A DNA stretch of 64,000 bases from the NCBI RefSeq assembly GCF_900113745.1, contig NZ_FOQL01000001.1:1674001-1738000 (forward strand), written 5' to 3'. A model generated the notes under the pieces. The model had not been told where the DNA came from. It ran no database searches and worked only from the letters and a program-made list of their open reading frames with translations. The DNA is from Pseudomonas guineae. GTDB taxonomy: Bacteria; Pseudomonadota; Gammaproteobacteria; Pseudomonadales; Pseudomonadaceae. Position 1 is the stretch's first letter; the number at the start of each line of letters is the position of its first letter. The translations under genes were made by a program, and so were the position numbers. Shown in pieces: positions 1 to 8,394 of the stretch.

Positions 1-34
1 TCGATTGATCGTTTTTTTGCCGTGCAACTGAGCC

Positions 35-116
35 CGTGGGATGGGTTAAACGTAGTGATACTCATACGGTGTAAGGCTATCGCCTGATGGGTATCGCAGG
101 CTCAACCCATCCCACG
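35..116. repeat. Inverted-repeat element, GGGATGGGTT-ended variant
   Basis: The ends CGTGGGATGGGTT (35-47) and AACCCATCCCACG (104-116) are perfect 13-base inverted repeats around about 56 bases. The element resembles the GTAGGGTGG(A/G)T-ended repeats elsewhere in the window and ends two bases before the cobJ stop codon, so it may act as a 3' hairpin of the cob transcript. Confidence 0.65.
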
Positions 117-117
117 T

Positions 118-1779
118 TTACAGCTGTGGGTAACTTCTCGGCGTGTACACCCATTCGCCTCCTTCGGCGCGCGGGAAGCGGCAGGTTTGGCTGGAGCCGA
201 TGATTACCAGGGTGCGCATATCGACCATTTCTGGCGTGAGTTCGCCGAGGGTGAGGATGCGCAGGGTTTCGCCGGGGCGGCCGATATCGCGGCCGAGCAC
301 CACCAGGGTTTCTGGCGTGCGTTGCTGACGGACGATGTCTAGGGCGCTGCCAAGCTGCCAGGGGCGGGCTTTGGAAATGGGGTTGTAGAAGGCCATCACC
401 AAGTCGGCGGCAGCGGCGTGCGCTAGGCGCTTTTCGATAATCGTCCAGGGTTTGAGGTTGTCGGACAGGGAGATCAGGCAGAAGTCATGGCCCAGCGGTG
501 CGCCGGCCTTGGCGGCGGTGGCCAGCGCAGCGGAAACGCCGGGGAAGACCTGCAAATCGACGCGCTGCCACTCGGCATCGGTCGACTCGTGCAAGGCTTC
601 CAGCACGGCGGCGGCCATGGCGAATACGCCGGGGTCGCCGGACGACACCACCACCACCCGCCGACCGCTGGCGGCCAACTCGAAGGCATGGCGTGCACGC
701 TGCATTTCTTCGCGGTTATCGGTGCAGTGGCGCACCTGCTCCGGGCGCAGCGGGCCGGCCATGTTGATATAGGTTTCGTAGCCGAGCAGGTCTTGCGCTT
801 CGTCCAGTGCCTGGCGCGCGGCAGGCACCATAAATTCGGCGGCACCGGGGCCAAGGCCGATTACCGTCAAGCGACCACGCGGGCGGCCGAGCTGGCTGGC
901 ATCGATGGCCGCAGCGGCCAGCAGCAGGCGCAGGTTGGCGTGCTGGCTGTGCAGCGGCGGCAGTTGGCTTACATCGTCAATAAAGCGCAGCGGCAGCTTG
1001 AGTTGCGCGGCGGCGGCGTGCAGTTCGGTGTTGGCCATCAACTCTGGTGCAGCCAATAGGCAGGCCAAGCTTTGCGCGGCCAGGCCACTGCTGCGTAGCG
1101 CGTGCTGTAATTCGCTGAGTAAGTCGGCGCTGACACTTTCGACCCACACGGCGACTTGTTGCGGGTGAATCAGCAGCTCATCGGCGTTAGCGGCGCGGCG
1201 GTGCGGGCTGATGTGGATAACTAGCGAGGCATGGTTATCCACAGGCAATTTGGCCTGGGCCAGCCAGGGTGCATCACCTTCGATACGCACGGCCTGGCCG
1301 CCAAGCAGATCGCTGACAAAGCCTTTGCCCTGCTCAAGATCGGCCAATACATAACCGGCCGGCGGCTCCAGCAGGCAGGTGCCGAAACGCAGTTCGCCGC
1401 TGGTGGTGATCGCCGCGCTGACGTCAAGGTGCGCGGCAACTTCGCGCGCCATACGGTTTACTCCACCCAGACCACCGAGCAGCGGCACCACGGCGCTGCC
1501 GTCTTCGGCCACCGCCAGCACCGGCGGTTCGCGGTCTTTCTCGCCCAGCACGGCGGCCAGGCTACGGATGACGATGCCGGCGGCGCACAGGGCGATGATC
1601 GGTGTACCGGCGCGGTACAACGCGCGCAGGGTGTCGCCGAAGTCTTCATAGGTGCGCTCAACGCCCTCGACCCGGCCACTCAGGCCGTGGATCTCGGCCT
1701 GGGGATACAGCGCCTGGATGCGCCGCGCGCAGGGCAGTGCAGAGGAACCGAGAATGATAATGGCGGGAGCGCTGGTCAT
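118..1779 (-). CDS. cobJ: CbiG-CobJ fusion: precorrin-3B C17-methyltransferase with N-terminal CbiG domain
   Basis: A 553-residue two-domain protein of corrin ring synthesis. Residues 1 to about 290 resemble CbiG, the protein that opens the delta-lactone in the anaerobic route. Residues about 300-545 are a SAM-dependent tetrapyrrole methylase: VIGLGPG near 307 and the later SSGDPGVFAM motif are the family's SAM-site signatures, and the domain matches CobJ, which methylates C17 and drives ring contraction. The fusion explains why it is about twice the length of a lone CobJ. It is the last gene of the leftward cobG-H-I-J set, separated from cobI by about 180 bases of stacked repeats. Cytoplasmic. 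The identity of the methylase domain is secure; whether the CbiG part is active beside an aerobic CobG is not visible from sequence. Confidence 0.93.
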   Translation of the reverse strand: MTSAPAIIILGSSALPCARRIQALYPQAEIHGLSGRVEGVERTYEDFGDTLRALYRAGTPIIALCAAGIVIRSLAAVLGEKDREPPVLAVAEDGSAVVPLLGGLGGVNRMAREVAAHLDVSAAITTSGELRFGTCLLEPPAGYVLADLEQGKGFVSDLLGGQAVRIEGDAPWLAQAKLPVDNHASLVIHISPHRRAANADELLIHPQQVAVWVESVSADLLSELQHALRSSGLAAQSLACLLAAPELMANTELHAAAAQLKLPLRFIDDVSQLPPLHSQHANLRLLLAAAAIDASQLGRPRGRLTVIGLGPGAAEFMVPAARQALDEAQDLLGYETYINMAGPLRPEQVRHCTDNREEMQRARHAFELAASGRRVVVVSSGDPGVFAMAAAVLEALHESTDAEWQRVDLQVFPGVSAALATAAKAGAPLGHDFCLISLSDNLKPWTIIEKRLAHAAAADLVMAFYNPISKARPWQLGSALDIVRQQRTPETLVVLGRDIGRPGETLRILTLGELTPEMVDMRTLVIIGSSQTCRFPRAEGGEWVYTPRSYPQL

Positions 1780-1798
1780 AAGGTGTTCCGTGGTTGGC

Positions 1799-1821
1799 GT
1801 AGGAGCGGCCTTGGCCGCGAT
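1799..1821. repeat. REP element
   Basis: GTAGGAGCGGCCTTGGCCGC is a typical Pseudomonas REP sequence: a GTAGGAGC head followed by a GCGGCC/GGCCGC stem (1805-1810 with 1813-1818). It lies between cobI and cobJ, only 20 bases upstream of the cobJ start. Confidence 0.75.
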
Positions 1822-1828
1822 CAGTCCT

Positions 1829-1850
1829 GTAGCCCGGATGTAATCCGGGG
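1829..1850. repeat. GTAGCCCGGAT-type hairpin repeat (partial copy)
   Basis: CCCGGAT (1833-1839) pairs with ATCCGGG (1843-1849) after the head GTAG. A longer relative with both GTAGCCCGG and CCGGGCTAC ends is at 46330-46397. Here the element is short and is followed within 25 bases by another repeat family. Confidence 0.6.
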
Positions 1851-1873
1851 AACCGCGATTCCTGGGTGTGTGG

Positions 1874-1942
1874 GTAGGGTGGATGACGCTTCACCCATCC
1901 ACCAATTGCGATGGTGGATGGAAAAAGCGTCATCCACCCTAC
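1874..1942. repeat. GTAGGGTGGAT-family inverted repeat, compact copy
   Basis: A 69-base element with perfect 16-base ends, GTAGGGTGGATGACGC (1874-1889) and its complement (1927-1942), and an inner pair CCATCCACC/GGTGGATGG. The whole unit can fold as one hairpin. It lies in the cobI-cobJ gap. Confidence 0.8.
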
Positions 1943-1960
1943 GGGTCTTCACGTTAGGGA

Positions 1961-2713
1961 CTACCCGCGCCATTTCTCGCCGGGGATGACGATCATCGAG
2001 AAATACGGTGAGGACATCGGCTCCACCTCATCCAACGGCACGATGCGTTGGTTTCCCATGGTGGCGCGCTCAACGTAGTGGGCGCGGTCGTCGATGCCCA
2101 GCTCTTGCAGCACGCGGCGGACTTTCTCGAAGTTGCGCCCCAGCTTCATGATCACCGCCGCTTCGGCGCTGTGCAGGCGTTGTTTGAGTTCGTCTTCGGG
2201 CAGCACGCCGGAGAGCACGCTCAAGCTCTGGTTGCGGTACACCAGCGGCGTGCCAAGCACCGAGGCGCAGCCGAGCATGGAGCACACGCCCGGTACTACT
2301 TCCACCTCGTACTGGCCGGCCAGGCGGTCGTGCAGGTACATGTAGGAGCCATAGAAGAACGGGTCGCCTTCGCAGATCACTGCTACGTCTTGGCCAGCAT
2401 CCAGGCGTGAAGCGATCTGTACCGCGCAGGTGTCGTAGAAGTCGCTGATCACATCTTCATAGCTGAGTGGCGCAGCGAGTTTTTCCGTGGTCACCGGGTA
2501 GACCAGCGGCAGGCGTTGCTGGGCGTCGGTCAGGTGCGCTTCGATGATGCCGAAGGCGTTGCCGCCCTGGCCCTTGTTGGCTTTGGCCTTGGCCACGAAG
2601 TAACCGACCACGGCAGCTGATTGCAGCAAACGCAGGGCTTTCAGGGTAATCAGCTCAGGGTCGCCGGGGCCAACGCCGATGCCGAGCAGGCGGCCTTTTT
2701 GCACAGTCATCAT
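1961..2713 (-). CDS. cobI: Precorrin-2 C20-methyltransferase
   Basis: CobI adds a methyl group from SAM to C20 of precorrin-2, the first step that commits uroporphyrinogen-derived material to cobalamin. The 250-residue protein begins with [20 protein letters not shown], the tetrapyrrole methylase N-terminal signature, and carries [14 protein letters not shown] near residue 115, which forms the SAM pocket. The reading frame stays open upstream inside cobH, but I place the start at the ATG overlapping the cobH stop (ATGATG; translational coupling); an alternative ATG is 3 bases on. Length is normal for the family. It lies between cobH and cobJ in the riboswitch-led operon. Confidence 0.95.
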   Translation of the reverse strand: MMTVQKGRLLGIGVGPGDPELITLKALRLLQSAAVVGYFVAKAKANKGQGGNAFGIIEAHLTDAQQRLPLVYPVTTEKLAAPLSYEDVISDFYDTCAVQIASRLDAGQDVAVICEGDPFFYGSYMYLHDRLAGQYEVEVVPGVCSMLGCASVLGTPLVYRNQSLSVLSGVLPEDELKQRLHSAEAAVIMKLGRNFEKVRRVLQELGIDDRAHYVERATMGNQRIVPLDEVEPMSSPYFSMIVIPGEKWRG

Positions 2714-3336
2714 TCCACCTCCGTGGCCAGGGCATTGACCGCCGCCACCGCCATGGCGCTGCCGCCACGCCGACCGCGGACGATCACATAGGGCACGCCA
2801 CGGCTGTCGGCCGCCAAGGCGTCCTTGGATTCCGCCGCGCCGATAAAGCCCACCGGCATGCCGATAATCAGCGCCGGTTTTGGCGCGCCGGCGTCGAGCA
2901 TTTCCAGCAGGTAAAACAGTGCGGTGGGCGCGTTGCCGATTACCACCACGCTGCCTTCCAGGTGCTCGCGCCAATGCTCCAATGCAACTGCCGAGCGGGT
3001 ATTACCCAGTGCGCGGGCCTGCTCAATTACGCCGTCGTTATGCAGGGTGCAGATCACCGGGTTATTCGCAGCCAGGCGCGGGCGGGTGATGCCTTCGGCG
3101 ACCATCCGCGCATCGCAGAGAATCGGCGCGCCCTTGGCCAGTGCGGCGCGGCCGGCAGCACCGGCACCGGCGGAGAAGCGCAGGTCCTGCACCACATCGA
3201 CCATGCCGCAGGCGTGGATGAGCCGCACGGCGAGCTTTTCCAGATCAGCTGGAATGTTGCTGAGGTCAGCCTCGGCGCGGATGGTGGCGAAGGATTGGCG
3301 GTAGATTTCCTGGCCGTCGCGGATGTAATCAAGCAT
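2710..3336 (-). CDS. cobH: Precorrin-8X methylmutase
   Basis: CobH moves the C11 methyl group of precorrin-8X to C12, forming hydrogenobyrinic acid. The 208-residue length is standard. The motif [18 protein letters not shown] around residues 38-55 contains the family's catalytic histidine, and the C-terminal half has [13 protein letters not shown] and [10 protein letters not shown] motifs typical of CobH/CbiC. It overlaps the 3' end of cobG by 8 bases and its stop overlaps the cobI start by 3, so the three genes are very probably one translationally coupled transcript. Confidence 0.95.
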   Translation of the reverse strand: MLDYIRDGQEIYRQSFATIRAEADLSNIPADLEKLAVRLIHACGMVDVVQDLRFSAGAGAAGRAALAKGAPILCDARMVAEGITRPRLAANNPVICTLHNDGVIEQARALGNTRSAVALEHWREHLEGSVVVIGNAPTALFYLLEMLDAGAPKPALIIGMPVGFIGAAESKDALAADSRGVPYVIVRGRRGGSAMAVAAVNALATEVE

Positions 3337-4747
3337 CGCTATTTCCTGTTGCGCAGTGGGCGGCGAACCAGTCGCCGGCCTCGTCGATAGTCATGGCGCT
3401 GGCCTGTAGCTGGCCGAAACCGGCTGCCTGCGGCGTGCGTTGATAGAGTTGGTAGTGGCCGGCGCTGCTGGCCAGCAAGGTAAAGGGCGCGGTGTGCGCA
3501 GCGGCGCAGGAGCGCGGGCAGGCGCTCAGGTGTACCTGTGGACGCGCGCTGCCGGCGTGCAGACGCTTGGCTAAGTGCAGGGCATCGGCCTTGCTGTCGC
3601 TCAAGCCTTTAGCGCAGGCGGCGGAGCCGGTGCAGGCGATCAGCTGGCTTAACGGTTCTTGCGCATCGGTGAGCAAGCCGAGCTCGCCCAGCGCGTGCAG
3701 CAGTTTGTTTGCCGAGTGTTCGGGGATATTTGGCAGCAACACACCCTGCCAGGGCGTCAGGCGCAGACTGGCATCGCCATGTTGTTCAGCCAGATCGGCC
3801 AGGGCGTGCAATTGTGTAGCGTCGATTCGGCCTAGGCGCGCGCCAGCGGCAACCATGCACAGGCCGTTTTGCTGCTGTGGATAAATACCCATCGCGGCGT
3901 GCTGACTGATGGCTGTGCGTTGCCAATCCGTTGGAGCTGATTGGATGGCAAAAGGCACGCGTGCTTGCAGCTGGTGCAGCAACTGGCTGGGCGTAATCAC
4001 GCCCAATAGCTGGCGCATGCGGCTGTGCTCGCTGCCGGCCAGATCAAGAAACAGCAACAGCAGTTGTTCGATCAGCTCAGCTGCCTGCTCGACGCCGATT
4101 ACCCCGAGCGGCGTATCAGTCGGGCATCCGGCCAGGCCGAAGGCCAGCTGTGTCGACGCACCAGGCAAGGCGCTGAGCCAGATATCGTGCGGGTGTTCGA
4201 GCATCGCCAAGGCTTCGCCGCCGTCCAACTGAATGGCGAACTTGGCCGATAGCCCGTGCAGTGCCGGGGTGTTTTGCAGCAGTTCAAGCAACGCGGTAGC
4301 TAACGGCCGGGTGTCGAGCAGCGCCTGCGGGTCGAGACCGGTGGCGGGGCTGAGCAGCAGGTTGCGCACATCATCCGCCGCCGGGTTGCTGGGGCCGAGA
4401 TCGGCGGCGAGTAGACGCTCAATCAATTCGCTCTGCTGGTCAGCTAATACGCCACGAATCTGCAGATTGCTGCGGTTGGTCAGTTCCAGCACGCCGCTGG
4501 CGCAGTGTTCGGCGGCCTCGGCGATGGCGCGGGCTTGGTTGCTGCTCAATACACCGCCAGCCAGCTTGACCCGGCAGATGCCACCGTCCAGCGCCTGAAC
4601 GATACGCAGCAGGCCGGGGCACGCGCTGGGGCGTGGTAGTGACGGATCAACGGTGGTGGAATGGTCGCGCAACGGGTTCACCAACAACAAAGACGCGGCG
4701 ACCGAACCAGCAGAGCCCGCCCTAGCACAGGGGGAACTCAATGGCAT
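3329..4747 (-). CDS. cobG: Precorrin-3B synthase
   Basis: CobG is the oxygen-dependent enzyme that hydroxylates precorrin-3A and forms the lactone of precorrin-3B, so this pathway is the aerobic one. It belongs to the sulfite/nitrite reductase fold: CTGSAAC (C-x5-C) and CPRSC (C-x3-C) in the last quarter are the expected [4Fe-4S] ligands. The frame is open to 4819, but those first 24 codons lie inside the B12 box of the riboswitch. I therefore choose the ATG at 4747, giving 472 residues. First gene of cobG-H-I-J. The riboswitch ends about 40 bases upstream, so it could act on translation or on termination. Confidence 0.92.
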   Translation of the reverse strand: MPLSSPCARAGSAGSVAASLLLVNPLRDHSTTVDPSLPRPSACPGLLRIVQALDGGICRVKLAGGVLSSNQARAIAEAAEHCASGVLELTNRSNLQIRGVLADQQSELIERLLAADLGPSNPAADDVRNLLLSPATGLDPQALLDTRPLATALLELLQNTPALHGLSAKFAIQLDGGEALAMLEHPHDIWLSALPGASTQLAFGLAGCPTDTPLGVIGVEQAAELIEQLLLLFLDLAGSEHSRMRQLLGVITPSQLLHQLQARVPFAIQSAPTDWQRTAISQHAAMGIYPQQQNGLCMVAAGARLGRIDATQLHALADLAEQHGDASLRLTPWQGVLLPNIPEHSANKLLHALGELGLLTDAQEPLSQLIACTGSAACAKGLSDSKADALHLAKRLHAGSARPQVHLSACPRSCAAAHTAPFTLLASSAGHYQLYQRTPQAAGFGQLQASAMTIDEAGDWFAAHCATGNSDA

Positions 4748-4785
4748 CGGTACACCCCGCCCGATGTTGGCACTCGCGACTAGCG

Positions 4786-4945
4786 TCGTCGGCAGGTCTC
4801 CTGGCTGACAGGTCTTCATCTGCCGCGGCCTTCCCGGTTACCCAGTGGCACAGTTGCGGCAGACTCGCTGTTTACAGTTGCGGGGGCAGCTCGGTCACGA
4901 TCGGCAGATCGCTCCTGATTCCCTCTTAGGCCCTTTTTAGAGTCT
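4786..4945 (-). promoter_or_regulatory. Cobalamin riboswitch
   Basis: Read on the minus strand, the segment contains the hallmark elements in order: GGGAATCAGGAGCGATC, GCTGCCCCCGCAACTGTAA, GCCACTGGGTAACCGGGAAG, and the B12 box AGCCAGGAGACCTGCCGAC at about 4788-4806. These match the adenosylcobalamin riboswitch consensus closely. It leads cobG-H-I-J and would reduce expression when cobalamin is plentiful. The divergent cobL-cobK pair has no such leader. Confidence 0.95.
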
Positions 4946-4949
4946 GTTT

Positions 4950-5045
4950 AGGGCTAGCGAGCTAGAGCCAGGCAAGGCGGAAAGGGCTGAGAACGCGGAG
5001 TTTACAAGTAGTAAATGAGCAGTTCGAAGTCGTTTCCAACGCAGC
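4950..5045. repeat. Dispersed repeat, GTAAATGAGCAGT type, copy A
   Basis: The stretch shares, in order, AGCGAGCTAGA, CAAGGC, GACGCAGAGTT-like (here GAACGCGGAGTT) and GTAAATGAGCAGT with the reverse complement of about 41655-41770. It occupies the divergent promoter space between the riboswitch and cobL. Similarity is patchy, so it is an old or degenerate copy. Confidence 0.5.
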
Positions 5046-5174
5046 ATGGCCGACGCGCAGCAGATCCTAGACAGGCTCTCGGGCACCGACGAAGGCGCTA
5101 TTATGCCCGCTTTGCGCGCCGGCACGACAGCCAACTGGTCGGCCGACGCGACGATGACGGTTTGAGGAGCATGC

Positions 5175-6377
5175 ATGACGGCCTGGTTAACCCTGGTGGG
5201 GATCGGTGAAGACGGCTATGCCGGCTTGGGAGAGGCGGCGCGGCTAGCCCTGGCTGAGGCGCAGTGCATTGTCGGTGGCGCGCGGCAGTTGGCGCTGTTG
5301 CCGGATGATCTGCCGGCCCAGCAAGAGCTGTGGCCCAGCCCCTTTAACCTAGAGCCGGTGCTGGCGCGGCGCGGCACGCCGGTGTGTGTGCTGGCCAGTG
5401 GTGACCCGCTGTTCTACGGGGTGGGCGCAAGCCTGGCGCGGCAGCTGTCGGCCGAGGAATTGCGGGTGTTTTCGTCGCCTTCGTCGGTCTCCCTGGCGGC
5501 GGCGCGGTTGGGCTGGCCGCTGCAGGAGGTGACGGTGTTATCGCTGGTGGCGCGGCCGTTGGCGGCGCTGCAGGCGCAGCTTTTCCCCGGGGCGCGCTTG
5601 TTGCTGCTGAGCAATGACGGCGACAGTCCGGCGGCGGTGGCCGAATTGCTGCGTGCACGCGGCTTCGGCCCCAGCTACCTGACCGTGTTGGAGCACCTGG
5701 GCGGCGCTCAGGAACGGCGTATCGACGGCCTGGCCAGTGACTGGGCGCTACCACGGGTGGCCGATCTCAATCTGCTGGCGGTCGAGTGCGTGGCGGACGC
5801 CGATGCGCGCCTGCTGCCCGTCACGCCGGGTTTGTCTGATGCGCTCTATCAACACGACGGCCAGCTGACCAAGCGCGATGTGCGTGCGATCACCCTGGCG
5901 CGCCTGGCGCCGCAACCGGGTCAGCTGCTCTGGGATGTCGGCGCCGGCTGCGGCTCCATCGGCATCGAATGGATGCGCGCCCATCCGCGTTGCCGGGCGA
6001 TTGCCATCGAGGCCGACGCTGGCCGTCAGCTGCATATCCAACACAACCGCGATGCGCTTGGCGTGCCGGCGTTGCAATTAGTCGCTGGTCGCGCGCCCGA
6101 GGCACTGGTCGGGCTGGCCGCGCCGGATGCGATTTTTATCGGCGGAGGGGTGACCCTCCCTGGCGTGCTGGAGCAGTGCTGGGCCAGCCTCAAGCCGGGC
6201 GGTCGGCTGGTGGCCAATGCCGTCACCCTGCAAAGCGAAGCGGCGCTGGTGGCCTGGCGTGAGCAGGTGGGCGGCGAGCTGACCCGCATCAGCGTGGCTC
6301 AGGCGCAGCCGCTGGGCGGTTTCGACACCTGGCGCAGTGCCCTGCCGATCACCCTACTGGAGGTGCGCAAACCGTGA
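5175..6377 (+). CDS. cobL: Precorrin-6Y C5,15-methyltransferase (decarboxylating)
   Basis: CobL makes two methylations, at C5 and C15, and removes the acetate carboxyl of ring C. The 400-residue bifunctional form is seen: residues 1-200 are a tetrapyrrole methylase (CbiE-like; [11 protein letters not shown] at the start and [11 protein letters not shown] near 75), and residues about 220-395 are a CbiT-like Rossmann methyltransferase with the SAM loop [18 protein letters not shown] near 253-270. A GAGG ribosome site precedes the ATG. It is transcribed away from cobG and coupled to cobK by a GTGA overlap. In P. aeruginosa a cbiD gene lies between cobL and cobK; here it does not. Confidence 0.95.
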   Translation: MTAWLTLVGIGEDGYAGLGEAARLALAEAQCIVGGARQLALLPDDLPAQQELWPSPFNLEPVLARRGTPVCVLASGDPLFYGVGASLARQLSAEELRVFSSPSSVSLAAARLGWPLQEVTVLSLVARPLAALQAQLFPGARLLLLSNDGDSPAAVAELLRARGFGPSYLTVLEHLGGAQERRIDGLASDWALPRVADLNLLAVECVADADARLLPVTPGLSDALYQHDGQLTKRDVRAITLARLAPQPGQLLWDVGAGCGSIGIEWMRAHPRCRAIAIEADAGRQLHIQHNRDALGVPALQLVAGRAPEALVGLAAPDAIFIGGGVTLPGVLEQCWASLKPGGRLVANAVTLQSEAALVAWREQVGGELTRISVAQAQPLGGFDTWRSALPITLLEVRKP

Positions 6378-7108
6378 ACCCGCGCATTTTGCTGTTGGGC
6401 GGCACCACCGAAGCCCTGCGCTTGGCCCGCCGTTTAAGCTCCGATGCCATTTACAGCCTGGCGGGCTTGGGCCGCGTGCCGGATGACCTGCCGTGTCAGG
6501 TGCGTGTGGGCGGTTTTGGCGGGGCTGAAGGGTTGGCGGCGTTTATCCGCGAGCAGGGCATTGAGTTGCTGCTGGATCTGACTCACCCCTATGCTGCGCA
6601 GATCAGCGCCAATGCCGCCCGCGCTGCCGAGTTGAGCGGGGTGGCCTGCTGGGCGCTGCGTCGCCCCGGTTGGCAGGCCGGGGCTGGCGATGACTGGCGT
6701 GAAGTGAATGACTGGGCCGAGCTGGTCGTCGCGTTAGAACACTTCCAGCGGCCGCTGTTTACCCTTGGCCGTGAGCCGCTGGAGCACCTGTCCGAGATTC
6801 CCCTGCACCAGCACTGGACCGTGCGCTGCCTGACGGCGCAGCAAGCGGTGTCGCGTGCCGAGATTATCGGCGCACGCGGGCCGTTCGCGCTGGACGAGGA
6901 GCGTGCGCTGTTCGCCCGCCTGGGCATCGATGTGCTGATCAGCAAGAACAGCGGCAGCCAGTCCACCGAATCCAAGCTACAGGTGGCGCGGGAGTTGGGT
7001 TTGCCGGTTGTGCTGCTGCGCAGGCCCGAGTTGCCGAGGGTAGAGCGCGAGTTTCTCCAGCCCGACGTCCTATGGGAGGCGCTTCAGCGGCGATTGGCTG
7101 AGCCGTAG
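6374..7108 (+). CDS. cobK: Precorrin-6A reductase
   Basis: CobK uses NADPH to reduce precorrin-6A to dihydro-precorrin-6A. The 244-residue protein starts with [18 protein letters not shown], the family's nucleotide-binding N-terminus. [11 protein letters not shown] near residue 73 and [18 protein letters not shown] near 194-211 are characteristic CobK/CbiJ motifs. The GTG start overlaps the cobL stop (GTGA), so the pair is translationally coupled. A GTAGGGTGGAT-type inverted repeat follows a few bases after the stop and may form the 3' hairpin. Confidence 0.94.
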   Translation: MNPRILLLGGTTEALRLARRLSSDAIYSLAGLGRVPDDLPCQVRVGGFGGAEGLAAFIREQGIELLLDLTHPYAAQISANAARAAELSGVACWALRRPGWQAGAGDDWREVNDWAELVVALEHFQRPLFTLGREPLEHLSEIPLHQHWTVRCLTAQQAVSRAEIIGARGPFALDEERALFARLGIDVLISKNSGSQSTESKLQVARELGLPVVLLRRPELPRVEREFLQPDVLWEALQRRLAEP

Positions 7109-7112
7109 CCAG

Positions 7113-7195
7113 GTAGGGTGGATGGCGCTTCATCCATCCACCAGCTGCAATGGTGGATGAAAACAGCGTCAGCTACGCGCCCCGATCCACCCTAC
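7113..7195. repeat. GTAGGGTGGAT-family inverted repeat
   Basis: The element begins GTAGGGTGGATGGCGC and ends GATCCACCCTAC, with an inner CATCCACC/GGTGGATG pair. An extra AGCTACGCGCCCC near the right end is also found, in matching orientation, in the copy at 39166-39252, so these two are close relatives. Confidence 0.8.
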
Positions 7196-7270
7196 GATGT
7201 CTCATCTGACGCGCCGCCACCCGAGCAAAAAATCCCCTGTTAGACTGCCGGCCCTTTTGAGGAGGTCGCG

Positions 7271-7966
7271 ATGAACCCCACTCCATACGCCCACGTGCTG
7301 TTTATTGGTCCCGGCCTCAGCCGTGGCGCGTCGGCTGAGCGTTTGCACCAGCGGGTTACGGCGCTGTTGGGCGAGGCGTATTTGCATGACAGCGAACAGG
7401 ATCTGCAGCCGTTCTGGCAGGCGCTGGATGAGTCGCCGCGACCATTGCTGGTGGTGGATCTCGAGCCGCGTGCCGATGTTGCCCACCGTGACTGGCTGCG
7501 TGAGCAAGTTGCCGCGCGCAGCGATGGCGCGCAGGTCTTTGTGGTATGTAGCGCCCTCGAAGACGCCTGGCTCGACGGCTTGCCCGCGCTGCTTGAGCGC
7601 ACACAACTGCACATGGCCTGCAGCGATGTACCCGCCGTGCCGGCGCAGCACGCCTGGTCGCACATTCCGCCACACGCCCAGCGTCTGCTGCTGTGTAACG
7701 GCCCGCGCTGCACGCGCAAGGGCGCGCTGGGCTTATGGAAAACCCTGCGTCAGCGCCTCAAGGCCGCCGGCAAGCTGGAGTGCGAAGGCGGTGTGCATAT
7801 CACCCGCAGCCAATGCCAGTTCCCCTGCGACAGGGGACCGACCGCGAGCCTTTATCCACAGGGCGAGTGGTTCGGCATCCGTGACGAGGCGGCGGTGATC
7901 CGCCTGGTCGACGAGCGCCTGGTAGCCGGCCGCGCGGTGCCTGAGTTGCGCATCGATCAGGATTGA
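7271..7966 (+). CDS. Thioredoxin-like [2Fe-2S] ferredoxin domain protein
   Basis: A 231-residue soluble protein. Residues 136-220 carry CNGPRCTRKGA and QCQFPCDRGP, giving cysteines 142, 147, 182 and 186 in the C-x4-C...C-x3-C pattern of thioredoxin-like [2Fe-2S] ferredoxins. The N-terminal half resembles a short CbiX/sirohydrochlorin-chelatase-like fold, but I see no diagnostic motif. The start has a GAGGAGG ribosome site 7 bases upstream. Its place directly after cobK suggests electron supply to a corrin step such as cobalt reduction; that is inference. It could equally be independent of cobalamin. Confidence 0.75.
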   Translation: MNPTPYAHVLFIGPGLSRGASAERLHQRVTALLGEAYLHDSEQDLQPFWQALDESPRPLLVVDLEPRADVAHRDWLREQVAARSDGAQVFVVCSALEDAWLDGLPALLERTQLHMACSDVPAVPAQHAWSHIPPHAQRLLLCNGPRCTRKGALGLWKTLRQRLKAAGKLECEGGVHITRSQCQFPCDRGPTASLYPQGEWFGIRDEAAVIRLVDERLVAGRAVPELRIDQD

Positions 7967-8032
7967 GTGCGCGCGGCTTTTTTTCATGGCCGCTGTAACG
8001 CCAGCACCCCTCAGCGCTCTAGTTGAGTGCCG

Positions 8033-8052
8033 GCACGCAAAACCTTGCGTGC
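8033..8052. promoter_or_regulatory. Perfect inverted repeat upstream of the bufferin operon
   Basis: GCACGCAA (8033-8040) and TTGCGTGC (8045-8052) flank a 4-base spacer, 30 bases before the bufA start. There is no T-tract, so it is not an obvious intrinsic terminator of the ferredoxin gene; it could be an operator or a leader hairpin. Confidence 0.4.
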
Positions 8053-8082
8053 GGCCAACCAAAATTACCTGAGGATACGCAC

Positions 8083-8340
8083 ATGACTATGAAAACGACC
8101 GCTGCTGCTGGTGCTGCCATTGCCTTCGCAGCGGCTGCCATGTTTGCCGGTATGAGCGGGACCGTAGTGGCGGCTGAAGAAGCGGCGGTGCATTGCTACG
8201 GCGTGACGTCCTGCAAAGGCCAGAACGACTGCAAGACTGCCGAGAACAGCTGCAAAGGCCAGGCTGTCTGCAAGGGCCACGGCTTCAAAGCCATGACCCA
8301 GGCCGACTGCGATGCGGCGGGCGGTACCGTCGGCGAGTAA
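8083..8340 (+). CDS. bufA: Bufferin-type metallophore precursor (BufA2-like)
   Basis: An 85-residue exported precursor. Residues 1-31 are a signal peptide (two lysine/threonine-rich turns, an alanine-rich core, AVA-like end near 30). The mature part has six cysteines (38, 44, 50, 57, 63, 76) in repeating CKG(Q/H) and CKTA units, which is the six-cysteine bufferin pattern. Bufferins are ribosomally made peptides whose cysteines are converted to copper-binding heterocycles by a DUF692 enzyme and a DUF2063 partner; both are encoded directly downstream. Likely role: periplasmic copper sequestration. TGAGGA ribosome site 7-8 bases before the ATG; a second ATG lies 2 codons on. Confidence 0.88.
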   Translation: MTMKTTAAAGAAIAFAAAAMFAGMSGTVVAAEEAAVHCYGVTSCKGQNDCKTAENSCKGQAVCKGHGFKAMTQADCDAAGGTVGE

Positions 8341-8394
8341 ATGAGCCGGGGCGACCTTTGCGGTTGCCCCGCATCACCGCGCAAGGAGTCAGTG

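Noticed and set aside
1231-1989. Long forward frame (252 codons) across cobJ
   Set aside because: It is the antisense shadow of cobJ with typical GC-frame composition and no ribosome site or family resemblance.
4748-4819. Upstream extension of cobG (24 extra codons)
   Set aside because: The extension is encoded by the B12 box of the riboswitch; conservation there is RNA-driven, so the ATG at 4747 is preferred.
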